Source of the DNA: Deltaproteobacteria bacterium
GTDB taxonomy: Bacteria > SAR324 > XYD2-FULL-50-16
Direction of reading: 5' to 3'
Assembly (NCBI GenBank): GCA_018657625.1
Contig: JABHWU010000122.1
Location: forward strand, 62,001-126,000
Length of the DNA: 64,000 nucleotides
Shown here: positions 7,711-16,464 of the stretch, one piece after another
Layout: the number at the start of each line of letters is the position of its first letter
Position numbering within the stretch: the stretch's first letter is position 1
Notes under the pieces: model-generated
The model's database searches: none
What the model was told of the DNA's origin: nothing
What the model saw: only the letters and a program-made list of their open reading frames with translations
Made by a program: the position numbers and the translations under genes

Positions 7711-9408
7711 TTACTGCTTTTTCATAGCATAAGGCCAGGCACTAATACCACCTTCCATAACATTCACATTTTTCCAACCATTATTTCTGATGGTTAAGGA
7801 AGCTTCATATCCCCTTAAAGAAAAATGACAGAAACAAATGATTTCTTTATCTTTATCCTCAGGTAACTCATTTAACCGTTTTTTCAGTTCTCCGATCGGA
7901 ATAGTTGTTTCCCCAATCCCGATATGATTCTGATTGTACTCTCCATTTTCCCGGACATCTAACAAAAATGGTGTTTCATCGCTGTCGATCTTTTTCTTTA
8001 CCTCAATAGCCGATATACCAGTTAATAGGCCGTTCATTTTATTTTGGAGGACATGGGTCGCTGCAATAAAATGATCAATTGCTGGTGAAAAAGGTGGTGC
8101 ATAAGGTAAATCCAAATTAGCCGCAGTATCAATGGTCAATTGCCCAGCAAGTGCCATAGCAGCAGTTGCTAACTGACGACTAACATCTCCCATCCCGACA
8201 CATTGAAATCCCAATATTCTGCCGGTTTTACGATCTGCAGTGATTCGACTGATTAATCTGGCTGCACTCATAAAATGAGGTTTATCTGCTCCACTAGTGA
8301 CGCTACTAATACAATCAAAACCCAGTTTTTTAGCAGTAGTTTCTGATAAACCAGTTGACCCGGCCGTATATTCAAATATTTTGCATATGCCGGTTTGAAG
8401 TACTCCCGGAAAGGTTTTTTTGTTCCCTAAAATAGCATTTTCACCGGCAACTCTGCCTTCCAGGTTGGCTAAATCACCCATGGGTGCCAGAACCTGCTGG
8501 CCCGTGATAACACTTTTAGTTTCGATACAATCTCCTACAGCATAAATGTGTTCATCAGAAGTTTGCATATATTGATTGACTTTAATCCCACCGAATTTTC
8601 CGATTTCCAAACCTGCTGTTTCTGCCAGTTTAATATTGGGTTGAACACCAACAGCGACCACAGCTAATTCACAATCAATTATAGTACCATCGTCTAATTC
8701 AATACCTGTTAATTCTCCGTTATTACCGATAAATCTGCTGGCAGATCGACTGGTGATAATTTTGACAGCTTTGGTGACGCAATGATTTTCAACCAACTTA
8801 GCCAGATCCCAATCTAAAAAGGGCAATATCTGAGGTAAAAACTCAACAATAGTGACCTCTTCCACTTCTGATTCAATTAAAGCTTCACAAACTTCCATAC
8901 CGATTAAACCACCACCAATAACCACTGCTTTTTCCACCATCATTCGTTCACAAAGTTTTCGCAGGTAGTCGGTATCTGCCATTGAATGTAAGTGGGTTAC
9001 ACCTTCTAAATCTAGTCCATCTATTGGTGGCTTTTTAGGAGTAGCACCGGTGGCGATAATTAATTCATCATAATTTATTGATCCTGTTTCATTGGTGATT
9101 AAATTTTTATAGGAAACAGTCCGATTTTCTTTATTGATAACAGTAGCTTCTGTGTTAATGATTGCATTAATATTTTTAACATTGATAAAATAATCGGGAT
9201 CCCTTAAAGCACCATCTAATGTGCTTAATAGTGCACTTCGTGCATCAAATGTCCCGCCGATATAGTAAGGATACCCACAAGATGCCATGGATAAATGCTC
9301 CTCTTTTTGAATGAGCGTGATGATTGCTTTTTGATCAAGTCTTCTGGCACGTGCAGCAGCTTTAGGACCCGCTGCCGAACCGCCGATAATCACAATATTT
9401 TTTGACAT
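7711..9408 (-). CDS. CoA-disulfide reductase / NADH:polysulfide oxidoreductase fused to rhodanese
   Basis: Flavoprotein of the pyridine-nucleotide disulfide oxidoreductase family, CoADR-RHD type, 565 residues. Residues 1-40 form the FAD fold (IIGGSAAGPKAA). C44 in SMASCGYPYY is the single redox cysteine of CoA-disulfide reductases. The NAD fold is near 163-190 (VVIGGGLIGMEV), and a second FAD motif ends in YAVGDC. A dimerisation domain follows, then a rhodanese domain (about 470-562) with active cysteine C527 in CHFSLRG. Such fusions reduce CoA-disulfide, CoA-persulfide or polysulfide with NAD(P)H. No Shine-Dalgarno sequence is visible. No sulfur-metabolism operon surrounds it; the FmdB gene follows after 199 bp. 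Substrate preference cannot be told from sequence. Confidence 0.92.
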   Translation of the reverse strand: MSKNIVIIGGSAAGPKAAARARRLDQKAIITLIQKEEHLSMASCGYPYYIGGTFDARSALLSTLDGALRDPDYFINVKNINAIINTEATVINKENRTVSYKNLITNETGSINYDELIIATGATPKKPPIDGLDLEGVTHLHSMADTDYLRKLCERMMVEKAVVIGGGLIGMEVCEALIESEVEEVTIVEFLPQILPFLDWDLAKLVENHCVTKAVKIITSRSASRFIGNNGELTGIELDDGTIIDCELAVVAVGVQPNIKLAETAGLEIGKFGGIKVNQYMQTSDEHIYAVGDCIETKSVITGQQVLAPMGDLANLEGRVAGENAILGNKKTFPGVLQTGICKIFEYTAGSTGLSETTAKKLGFDCISSVTSGADKPHFMSAARLISRITADRKTGRILGFQCVGMGDVSRQLATAAMALAGQLTIDTAANLDLPYAPPFSPAIDHFIAATHVLQNKMNGLLTGISAIEVKKKIDSDETPFLLDVRENGEYNQNHIGIGETTIPIGELKKRLNELPEDKDKEIICFCHFSLRGYEASLTIRNNGWKNVNVMEGGISAWPYAMKKQ

Positions 9409-9879
9409 AATTTTTTGTATGGATGGGTAGATTTTTTGATTAAGATCTATGAGTGTAATTGGGATTTTTTTTTAAACACTTCAAATTTATTAACAAACTG
9501 GCTAATAAGAGTTAATTGCAACATTATGTTTTCTTTGTATATAAAATATTATTGCTGATACCTTTTATAAAATACTGGTGTATTAAATTGAACTGAATTT
9601 GATCTATAAATATTTATTTTGAATTGATGGATATCAGTATTTTTTATTTTTAATTATCTCTCTTCAGAATGTAATAGAGGAAAAGTTTTATGAGCATATG
9701 CGTTTAAAAATCAATTGTTAAGATACTTGATAAGTTTGTGTTAAACCTCTACTGTGATGTTATTTAATAGTATTATAGCATTAAATTAAATTAAAAATGA
9801 TAAAAAACGACGGTTTGCATGCTGGGACAGTGGATTGTTTCAGACACCACCAGGTTATTTAGTAGTGTCTGTTAAGAAA
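9409..9879. other. intergenic region, 471 bp
   Basis: A/T-rich spacer between the PocR-domain gene and the CoADR gene, both on the minus strand. It contains the imperfect hairpin at 9841-9871. I see no small gene or RNA. Confidence 0.5.
9841..9871. repeat. imperfect hairpin ending in AGTAGTGTCTG
   Basis: CAGACACCACC and AGTAGTGTCTG form a 7-bp stem, one mismatch, then two more pairs. It lies just downstream of the minus-strand PocR gene. There is no T-run on that strand, so it is not a classic terminator. The right arm AGTAGTGTCTG also occurs at 2411-2421, which points to a dispersed short element. Confidence 0.45.
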
Positions 9880-10374
9880 TTATTTTAAGATTTTTTCAAC
9901 TTCATCTGCCATGTATTTGACAGCTTCTGCTGCTGCTGCTTCAGTCATTATCTCAACTGATTTGCTGAGATCTTCTATTTCTTGTTCATCACATTGAATT
10001 GTTCTGCAAATATATTCGACTTCAATTTCTCCGTCATCCAGCATTTTACCACACCCTCCAACTGTACCAATAAAAACATTTTCTTTGAATATTGGTGTGA
10101 CAGCTTTTATTATGCCTGCATCACATTCTTCTACAATATTTTTACCACTTTTTGCTGCCATAGCCGCAATATTATTATGGGCAACTGCACAAATGTGAGT
10201 TTGCCCGGCGTCTATTGATTTAATTTTTGGGCATAATTTATTATTCCAAATTTTATTATCTGTAATTCGCATACCATTTGTATCGAATACTGAGACTTCT
10301 AATCCGGTTTTGTTTCGGATTTTGTTTTCAAGTTCTGTCCAATCTGAAATTGATGCGATTTCTGTCAGTAACAT
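9880..10374 (-). CDS. stand-alone PocR-type sensory domain protein
   Basis: 164 residues that look like a single PocR ligand-binding domain, the sensory module first named from the propanediol/cobalamin regulator PocR and found in many sensor kinases. Seen: TELENKIRNKTGLEVSVFD-type start, conserved cysteines C48 (LCPKIK), C62 (HIC) and C84 (EECDAG), then TPIF...GTVGGCG. Three further cysteines (C108, C123, C128) lie after that. The C-terminal 25 residues are an Ala/Glu helix. No DNA-binding or kinase domain is attached, so it must signal through a partner or bind a ligand only. GGAG precedes the ATG. It is probably monocistronic, with divergent promoters shared with tgt. Confidence 0.8.
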   Translation of the reverse strand: MLLTEIASISDWTELENKIRNKTGLEVSVFDTNGMRITDNKIWNNKLCPKIKSIDAGQTHICAVAHNNIAAMAAKSGKNIVEECDAGIIKAVTPIFKENVFIGTVGGCGKMLDDGEIEVEYICRTIQCDEQEIEDLSKSVEIMTEAAAAEAVKYMADEVEKILK

Positions 10375-10575
10375 TTTTTTCTCCTGCTTCTATTGTCAAT
10401 GCATAAATATTTTTTAAGGAGGAATTTATCACTGCTGTAATTGATAAGCAAGCTCACTAATGATAAAACACCCTGATTTTAGCATTTCCGTTTTCTGCGC
10501 TTGAAGTAAAAGCATGTTTTTGTAACACTATCATAATAATAAGATTTCCCAACCTCCAATTAAAAAAAAAACAGA

Positions 10576-11712
10576 ATGAAACCCAAAAATTTTTCATATC
10601 AACTGATTGACACGGATCCATGTGGCGCCCGTCTCGGTCGGATTACTACCCCCCATGGAAAGATTGAAACACCTATTTTTATGCCTGTAGGTACCTCAGC
10701 TGCTATGAAAGCCCTGACAACACAGCAGGTTTGGGATGCAGGTGCCCAGATTATTCTTTCTAATGCTTATCACTTATCGAATCAACCAGGTCCGGATTTA
10801 GTTGAAAAACATGGTGGTTTGCATGCATTTATGGCTTGGGATAGACCTATTTTAACCGATTCAGGGGGTTTTCAGGTTTTTTCATTACCTGGTAAAAAGG
10901 TTGATGATGAAGGTGTTACTTTTAGATACCACAAGCATGGTAAACAGGTTCGTTTGACACCAGAACTATCCATAGAAATACAAAATAAACTCGGTGCAGA
11001 TATTATTATGGCATTTGATGAATGTGTTGAGTATCCTACTACACATCAATATGCAAAAGATTCGCTTAAGCGGACACTCGCCTGGCTGGCCAGATGTAAA
11101 AAAGCCCATAAACGGACGGATCAGGCTCTGTTTGGTATTAGTCAAGGTGCTGTTTATAAAGATCTGAGGTTGGAAGGTGTTAAAGCTTTGATAGATCTTG
11201 ATCTTCCGGGGTATGCTATTGGAGGGTTGTCCGTTGGTGAAGGAATTGACAATATGAAAAAGGTTTTGGATTTTACCGCCAAGGAACTTCCAGATGAAAA
11301 GCCCAGATATGTTATGGGTATAGGTGTCCCGGAAGATATTCTGGAAGCCGTTGAACGTGGGATTGACATGATGGATTGTGTTATTCCTACTAAATATGGT
11401 CGATCTGCAACACTGTTTACCCATACGGGGAAAATGAGGGTTAGTAATCGTGAATTTAGAAATGATAAATTTCCGGTAGATACCAATTGCCAATGTTACA
11501 CTTGTCGAAATTTTAGCAGAAGTTATTTACATCACTTGTTTGCAGCTAATGAAATATTGGGAGCTACACTGACTTCCCTGCATAATGTTCACTTTTATTT
11601 GCAAATGATGACTGACATCAGAAAAGCCATTAAAGAAAGTCGATTTTTAGATTTTAAAAAGGATTTTCTGGACCTTTACCATCGTAAGGATAGAAAAAAG
11701 AAAAGAAAATAA
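10576..11712 (+). CDS. tgt: tRNA-guanine transglycosylase
   Basis: Exchanges the wobble guanine of GUN-anticodon tRNAs for preQ1 in queuosine synthesis. 378 residues, the normal bacterial size. General acid/base D95 (TDSGGFQVF), nucleophile D267 (MMDCVIPT), GGLSVGE at 216-222, and zinc ligands C305, C307, C310 and H336 are all present. The segment after the nucleophile reads KYGRSATLFT rather than the common R-x-AR-x-GT form, so the tRNA-contact loop is slightly divergent. The ATG lies in an A-tract without a ribosome-binding site. queA, yajC and secD, its frequent partners, are absent; RNase R follows after 69 bp and may share the transcript. The C-terminus is Lys/Arg-rich. Confidence 0.96.
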   Translation: MKPKNFSYQLIDTDPCGARLGRITTPHGKIETPIFMPVGTSAAMKALTTQQVWDAGAQIILSNAYHLSNQPGPDLVEKHGGLHAFMAWDRPILTDSGGFQVFSLPGKKVDDEGVTFRYHKHGKQVRLTPELSIEIQNKLGADIIMAFDECVEYPTTHQYAKDSLKRTLAWLARCKKAHKRTDQALFGISQGAVYKDLRLEGVKALIDLDLPGYAIGGLSVGEGIDNMKKVLDFTAKELPDEKPRYVMGIGVPEDILEAVERGIDMMDCVIPTKYGRSATLFTHTGKMRVSNREFRNDKFPVDTNCQCYTCRNFSRSYLHHLFAANEILGATLTSLHNVHFYLQMMTDIRKAIKESRFLDFKKDFLDLYHRKDRKKKRK

Positions 11713-11781
11713 TTGGTAATATTATTAAATATTGTTTTGGTGCATTAATGTTAAAATGAAATCCAGCTACCTTGATTAATT

Positions 11782-13929
11782 ATGAAATTGAACCAAAACA
11801 GTATTTTTCAATTGTTGAAATCTGCCTTCCCCGACGGTTTAAGTGTTAAACAAATATTATCCCTGCTATACTTAGGTGCTGCCAAACGCACTCAACTCAG
11901 AAAGATCCTCAGACAATTTGGACAATTAAAAGTCTGTCATAAGTCTAATAATAAGTATTATCTGTCGTCTAATTTTGCGCAGCAAGATTCGCTGGAACCT
12001 AGATCTTTAAATAAAAAGCGAGGTTCAAAACCATCTCAAACGAATGCCTCTCAGACAGGAATCTGGATATATCAAAATGGTAAAGGGTATATTCAAAGTG
12101 TTCAGACTTCAGAACGATTTCACTTGCGAAACCAGCAAAAGACGATCTTGATTCATGGTGATATCATTCGTTTCCAGAAAATAAAAGGTGGGAAATCAGA
12201 AAATCGAGCAGAGTTGATTGAAATAGTTAGAAGAAGAATTAATAAAGTTCACGGTATTATCAGTAATAAGAATAAAAAAGCAGCCTTAGTTCCAGATTCA
12301 GACCACTTTTATCATCATTTTATATTGCCTGAAAACAAGCTTAATCAAGATCGAATTGGATCGTTGGCCTGGATTGAAATAAAAAAATATCCCCAAGGTA
12401 ATAGCCAACCCTACGGAAAATTAATTCCATCTTTGGAAAAAGTACTAAATGAGACAGTGGAAGAACAATTAATTTTGAACCGATATGCGTTAAGTAATGA
12501 TTCACCTGAACTCACGGAAAATGAGTCTGCCTCCCTGCCCCGACAAATACGATTAAAAAAGAATGAGAATCGCACTGATTTAAGAGATCTGCCTTTTATC
12601 ACCATTGATGGAGCAGATGCCCGGGATTTTGACGATGCGATTTATGCTAAAAAAGAAGGTGATGGCTATCGAATTTGGGTATCCATCGCAGATGTTGCTG
12701 ACTATGTTCAGGCAAATACAAATATAGATAAACAGGCGCGAATCAGAGGCAATAGTATCTATTTTCCTTTTCGTGCCATACCTATGCTTCCGGAGAGGCT
12801 AAGTAATGATATTTGTAGTCTGATTAAAAATAAAAACCGTTTCACTATAACCTGTGAAATTTTACTGGATTCAAGGGGAGGAGCACTCAATTTTAAAATA
12901 TATGAAAGTATTATCCGTGTCAGTTCCCGTCTGACTTATGAACAGGTTGATCAGTTTTTTGAAATTGGGCATCTGAAAGTCGGTAAAAAGCAAAAACTCG
13001 AAAATGAACTGTTGCTTTATTTGAAAATATCTAAATTATTACGTCAAAAAAGGCTCAATCGGGGAATGATCGATTTTAATTTGCCTGAGTCAAAATTTGT
13101 TTTTGATGAAAAGAAACAATTGGTAAATATTGTCAGGCACTATCAAAGTGCAACACAAAAATTGATTGAACAGTTTATGCTGGAGGCGAATGAAGCTGTG
13201 GGGCGATTTTGTCACCAACAACAAATTCCTGCAATCTGGAGAAACCATGTGGATCCAGTCTCAAGTGATATAGAGCAAATTAAACAGGTATTATGGGATA
13301 AAAAAATCAAAAAATCTAACTTAAGCAATGGCAGAAATATCAATGAACTTCTTTCGCAATACCGAGATTCTGATCAGGCCTATCTTATTGATAAGATAAT
13401 TCTAAAGACGATGTCCCAGGCCAGATATGATGTTTTCCCAAAAAAACATTTTGGATTAGGGACTGATTATTATTGCCACTTTACTTCACCGATTCGTCGA
13501 TACTCAGATCTTATAGTGCATCGATCGATTAAAGCCTTCCAAAAAACAGATAGGAAAATTGTGATAAAACAAGAACTTGCAGATCATTTATCTTCAATAG
13601 AGCGAATAGCAGTAAAAGCTGAACGGGATGTTGAAAAGTTAAAAAAATTAATTTTTGTTTACCAGCAATTAGGAAATATCTTTACTGGAGTTATTTCCGG
13701 CTTAATGAATCATGGTGTATTCATCACATTATCGTCACCATATCTGGAAGGATTTATGCCCATTAGTTCAGTGCTTGATGACTATTACCATGTTGACCAA
13801 AACCGGTTTTTAATTCAGGGGAAAAAATCCAGGAAAAAATTCTCTTTAGGTCATAAGGTCACTGTTCAGTTAACCCAGGTTGATATTATCAATTTTAGCC
13901 CTGAATTTGAATGGGTATCCTGGGAATGA
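11782..13929 (+). CDS. rnr: ribonuclease R
   Basis: Processive 3'-5' exoribonuclease of the RNB (RNase II/R) family, 715 residues. The order is an N-terminal winged-helix-like region (about 1-65), cold-shock/OB domains (about 90-230), the catalytic RNB domain (about 265-590) with the acidic cluster GADARDFDDAIY and the family signature FTSPIRRYSDLIVHRS, then a C-terminal S1 domain (about 640-712). There is no long basic tail. The cold-shock part is poorly conserved (GIWIYQNGKGYIQSV). The start ATG lacks a Shine-Dalgarno sequence. It follows tgt on the same strand. The family assignment is firm; R rather than II is chosen on domain layout and length. Confidence 0.94.
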   Translation: MKLNQNSIFQLLKSAFPDGLSVKQILSLLYLGAAKRTQLRKILRQFGQLKVCHKSNNKYYLSSNFAQQDSLEPRSLNKKRGSKPSQTNASQTGIWIYQNGKGYIQSVQTSERFHLRNQQKTILIHGDIIRFQKIKGGKSENRAELIEIVRRRINKVHGIISNKNKKAALVPDSDHFYHHFILPENKLNQDRIGSLAWIEIKKYPQGNSQPYGKLIPSLEKVLNETVEEQLILNRYALSNDSPELTENESASLPRQIRLKKNENRTDLRDLPFITIDGADARDFDDAIYAKKEGDGYRIWVSIADVADYVQANTNIDKQARIRGNSIYFPFRAIPMLPERLSNDICSLIKNKNRFTITCEILLDSRGGALNFKIYESIIRVSSRLTYEQVDQFFEIGHLKVGKKQKLENELLLYLKISKLLRQKRLNRGMIDFNLPESKFVFDEKKQLVNIVRHYQSATQKLIEQFMLEANEAVGRFCHQQQIPAIWRNHVDPVSSDIEQIKQVLWDKKIKKSNLSNGRNINELLSQYRDSDQAYLIDKIILKTMSQARYDVFPKKHFGLGTDYYCHFTSPIRRYSDLIVHRSIKAFQKTDRKIVIKQELADHLSSIERIAVKAERDVEKLKKLIFVYQQLGNIFTGVISGLMNHGVFITLSSPYLEGFMPISSVLDDYYHVDQNRFLIQGKKSRKKFSLGHKVTVQLTQVDIINFSPEFEWVSWE

Positions 13930-13950
13930 GAGTATAAAAAACTGGAAAAT

Positions 13951-13985
13951 GACATTCGTTGATGTCCTAAAATGTTTTTTTTAAT
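13951..13985 (+). terminator. possible weak terminator after rnr
   Basis: GACAT, a six-base loop and ATGTC at 13951-13966 are followed by CTAAAATG and a run of eight T. The stem is short, so the call is tentative. Confidence 0.3.
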
Positions 13986-14176
13986 CATTTTATGGATTTT
14001 TCTGGTTATTTTCGGTACTTTGAATAAAAATAATTGATGTTTCTTATATTGGCTAATTTTTTGAATTGATTTAAAATAATAGCAGTTCTATGGTAAATAA
14101 CAGCCAGACTAATGATTCCTTCGATCGATCTATTAGGGATGATTATAAAACCAGTTAATCTCTTAAAGAGGTCTCA

Positions 14177-14728
14177 ATGTTTTCCATCAAGGGTATATAT
14201 AAAAACAACAAAATTAAACTCGCTGAACCTTTAAATATTTCTGATAAGGCAAATGTGATTATTACTTTTTTAGAAGATGATCATTTTGAAGCACCTGAGC
14301 TTCCGGTTGGTGATTTTCCGGAAACAGAAGTTTTATTGGATGATGATGAATTAAGTTTAGATACGGACGATAGTGATTTATTATCAGACGATGATGATGA
14401 GTTATCTGAAAATGATTATACCAAAATTAGAAAACATAAACGTTATCAGGCAAAAGGAAATATCAGTTTGGTGGAGGACAATGAAGAAGAACAAATTTAT
14501 CCTTTATTTGATTATTCTGCTGGTGGCTTGAGCTTTATAAGTGATAAACCTTTCGAAGTTGGACTTTCACTGACTGCATCAATAAAAGATCCGATTGAGC
14601 AGGATACTTCAGTACTTGATTTTGAATTTGAAGTCGCTCGAATTGAAAATACCGGAGATAATTTTAAAATCGGCTGTAAGTTCTTTGATGAGGTTGATGA
14701 AGAAATCTGGCATTCATTAATGAATTGA
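14177..14728 (+). CDS. PilZ-domain protein with DUF104-like N-terminus
   Basis: 183 residues in three parts. Residues 1-34 (GIYKNNKIKLAEPLN, then a VIITFLED strand) resemble the small beta-fold of DUF104/AF2212-like proteins. Residues 35-80 are a strongly acidic linker with runs of Asp. Residues 84-180 are a PilZ domain with the c-di-GMP-binding RKHKRY (RxxxR type) and DYSAGGLSF (D/N-x-S-x-x-G). AGAGG precedes the ATG. It sits directly upstream of fliM, so a role in c-di-GMP control of flagellar rotation or assembly, comparable to YcgR, is a reasonable inference but not shown. The combination of N-terminal module and acidic linker is unusual. Confidence 0.85.
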   Translation: MFSIKGIYKNNKIKLAEPLNISDKANVIITFLEDDHFEAPELPVGDFPETEVLLDDDELSLDTDDSDLLSDDDDELSENDYTKIRKHKRYQAKGNISLVEDNEEEQIYPLFDYSAGGLSFISDKPFEVGLSLTASIKDPIEQDTSVLDFEFEVARIENTGDNFKIGCKFFDEVDEEIWHSLMN

Positions 14729-14814
14729 TGGACTTTGAATTGCATTAACGAATAGAAATTTTATTTAAATTTAAAAATCAATAATTAATTTTAGTCGCTT
14801 AGAAAAATCATACA

Positions 14815-15816
14815 ATGTCACAGGTTCTATCACAAAACGAAGTTGATGCACTATTGAAAGGGATTGAAGGCGGGGATATGGAAGAAGAATTCGATATGCC
14901 CGATATCGATGATAATGCCGTTATTCCCTATGATTTAACCAGCCAGGATAGAATTATCCGTGGGCGAATGCCAACTCTGGAAATCATTCATGATCGTTTT
15001 GTCCGGATGTTTCGGCTGACACTCTCCTCTGCCCTTCGTAAAGTTGTTGATATTAGTGTTCGTTCAACAGAACTTATCAAATTTGGTGAATTTTTAAAAA
15101 CCTTGCCGGTTCCCTCCTCTTTAAATTTGTTTCGTATGAATCCACTTAGGGGAAATGCGATTATGGTGCTGGAGACCAGACTGGTGTTCACGCTAATTGA
15201 TATCTTTTTTGGTGGTACGGGTGAGTTGGAAGTCAAAGCTGAAGGTCGGGATTTTACTGCTATAGAACAAAAAATTGTCAAACGGGTTGTGGTTAGTGCA
15301 CTCGAAGATATGCAAAATGCCTGGCGCCCGGTATTTCCTGTTCAAGTCACTTATACCAGAGCTGAAATTAATCCACAATTTGTGGCCATTGTGCCCCAGA
15401 GTGAAGTAGTGGTGGTCATCACATTCGATGTGGAAATGGGAAAAGCGCCAATGACGTTAACCGTCTGTATTCCTTATTCCATGATTGAACCCATTCGAAA
15501 TAAACTGGATTCCGGTTTTCAAGCTGACCAGAATGAAGAAGATCATATCTGGGGAAATAGATTCAGAGATAACATTCTTGAAGCCTATGTTAATATTCTG
15601 GTGGAATTGGGTCATTCAGAAATCGTAGTACGTGATTTTCTGGATTTAAAAGTCGGTGATATTATAACTTTGGACCAGGAAAGTCGTAAACCTCTAGATA
15701 TATTAGTGGAAAACGTTACTAAGTTTAGAGGTTTCCAGGGTAGTTACAAAGGAAATCAAGCCGTTAAGATTTCAGATTTAGTCTATTTACCACCAGTTTC
15801 TGGGGAGTTCGATTAG
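14815..15816 (+). CDS. fliM: flagellar motor switch protein FliM
   Basis: C-ring component that binds phosphorylated CheY and links it to rotor switching. The N-terminal CheY-binding peptide LSQNEVDALL is at residues 5-14, followed by an acidic linker, the middle CheC-like domain (about 45-235) and the C-terminal SpoA domain (about 250-330). The 333 residues are typical. There is no Shine-Dalgarno sequence before the ATG. It lies 86 bp after the PilZ gene and 2 bp before yggT. fliN and fliG are not in the window, so the switch genes are scattered in this genome. Confidence 0.97.
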   Translation: MSQVLSQNEVDALLKGIEGGDMEEEFDMPDIDDNAVIPYDLTSQDRIIRGRMPTLEIIHDRFVRMFRLTLSSALRKVVDISVRSTELIKFGEFLKTLPVPSSLNLFRMNPLRGNAIMVLETRLVFTLIDIFFGGTGELEVKAEGRDFTAIEQKIVKRVVVSALEDMQNAWRPVFPVQVTYTRAEINPQFVAIVPQSEVVVVITFDVEMGKAPMTLTVCIPYSMIEPIRNKLDSGFQADQNEEDHIWGNRFRDNILEAYVNILVELGHSEIVVRDFLDLKVGDIITLDQESRKPLDILVENVTKFRGFQGSYKGNQAVKISDLVYLPPVSGEFD

Positions 15817-15818
15817 GC

Positions 15819-16433
15819 ATGCAAGAGTTTTTAATTCAATCAGCTGGTGGCATTCGATTGGTCATAGAAATATATTCATGGATGCACATCGCTGCGTTTT
15901 TATTAAGTTGGGTACATGCCGACCCCAATAATAAAATAGTTTCCATCATTAATCGATCTACGATGCCATTGTGGAGATGGGTCCAAAAAAAGCTTCCCTA
16001 TAAATACAGTGCTTTTGCCCCAATTGTAGCCCTTATGCTGATATTCTGGGCAATAATTGCAATTCCCGGAATATATTTTTCTTTTGGTGCCACCAGCATT
16101 GGATTTTACACACTAAACTCAGCCGTACTGAAATCGGGTCTATATATTATTGCAGGTGTCGTCTCTGTGAGTAGTCAAATTTCCGGTTTTATTATGATTA
16201 TTGCAATTATTTGGTTTATTTTAACACTGGTTAATCCGGCGTATAATAATCCGATTGCAAGAACAATCTATATTTTAATTGACCCTCTTATCACACCTCT
16301 ACAGCGAGTCCTACCCCGTGCCAAGATTGATCTGGCTCCGATTATTGTTGCGATTCTTGCTTATTTAGTGAAATATAATTTAACGATATTATATGTCTAT
16401 CTAATTAAACAAAATCAACTCGTTCTCTTCTAA
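15819..16433 (+). CDS. YggT-family membrane protein (two YggT repeats)
   Basis: 204-residue integral membrane protein with two copies of the YggT module. The first covers about residues 18-80 (SWVHADPNNKIVSIINRSTMP, then a helix) and the second about 125-200 (LTLVNPAYNNPIARTIY, ILIDPLITPLQRVLP, then DLAPIIV). About four to five hydrophobic helices are seen. YggT proteins are linked to osmotic stress, cell-division-site or chloroplast-envelope functions in different organisms; no biochemical activity is established. It starts 2 bp after the fliM stop and is surely co-transcribed. The family is clear, the role unknown. Confidence 0.9.
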   Translation: MQEFLIQSAGGIRLVIEIYSWMHIAAFLLSWVHADPNNKIVSIINRSTMPLWRWVQKKLPYKYSAFAPIVALMLIFWAIIAIPGIYFSFGATSIGFYTLNSAVLKSGLYIIAGVVSVSSQISGFIMIIAIIWFILTLVNPAYNNPIARTIYILIDPLITPLQRVLPRAKIDLAPIIVAILAYLVKYNLTILYVYLIKQNQLVLF

Positions 16434-16464
16434 ACAATATTTTAAATTTTGTTTCCATAATTTC

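Noticed and set aside
10411..10440. AAGGAGGA on the plus strand upstream of tgt
   Set aside because: No ATG, GTG or TTG follows at usable distance; any frame would be a few codons long.
10966..11493. 175-codon minus-strand frame inside tgt
   Set aside because: Antisense shadow of tgt; composition is not protein-like and tgt has all catalytic residues in the sense frame.
14093..14161. 22-codon frame before the PilZ gene
   Set aside because: No ribosome site and no recognisable sequence; likely chance in the intergenic region.
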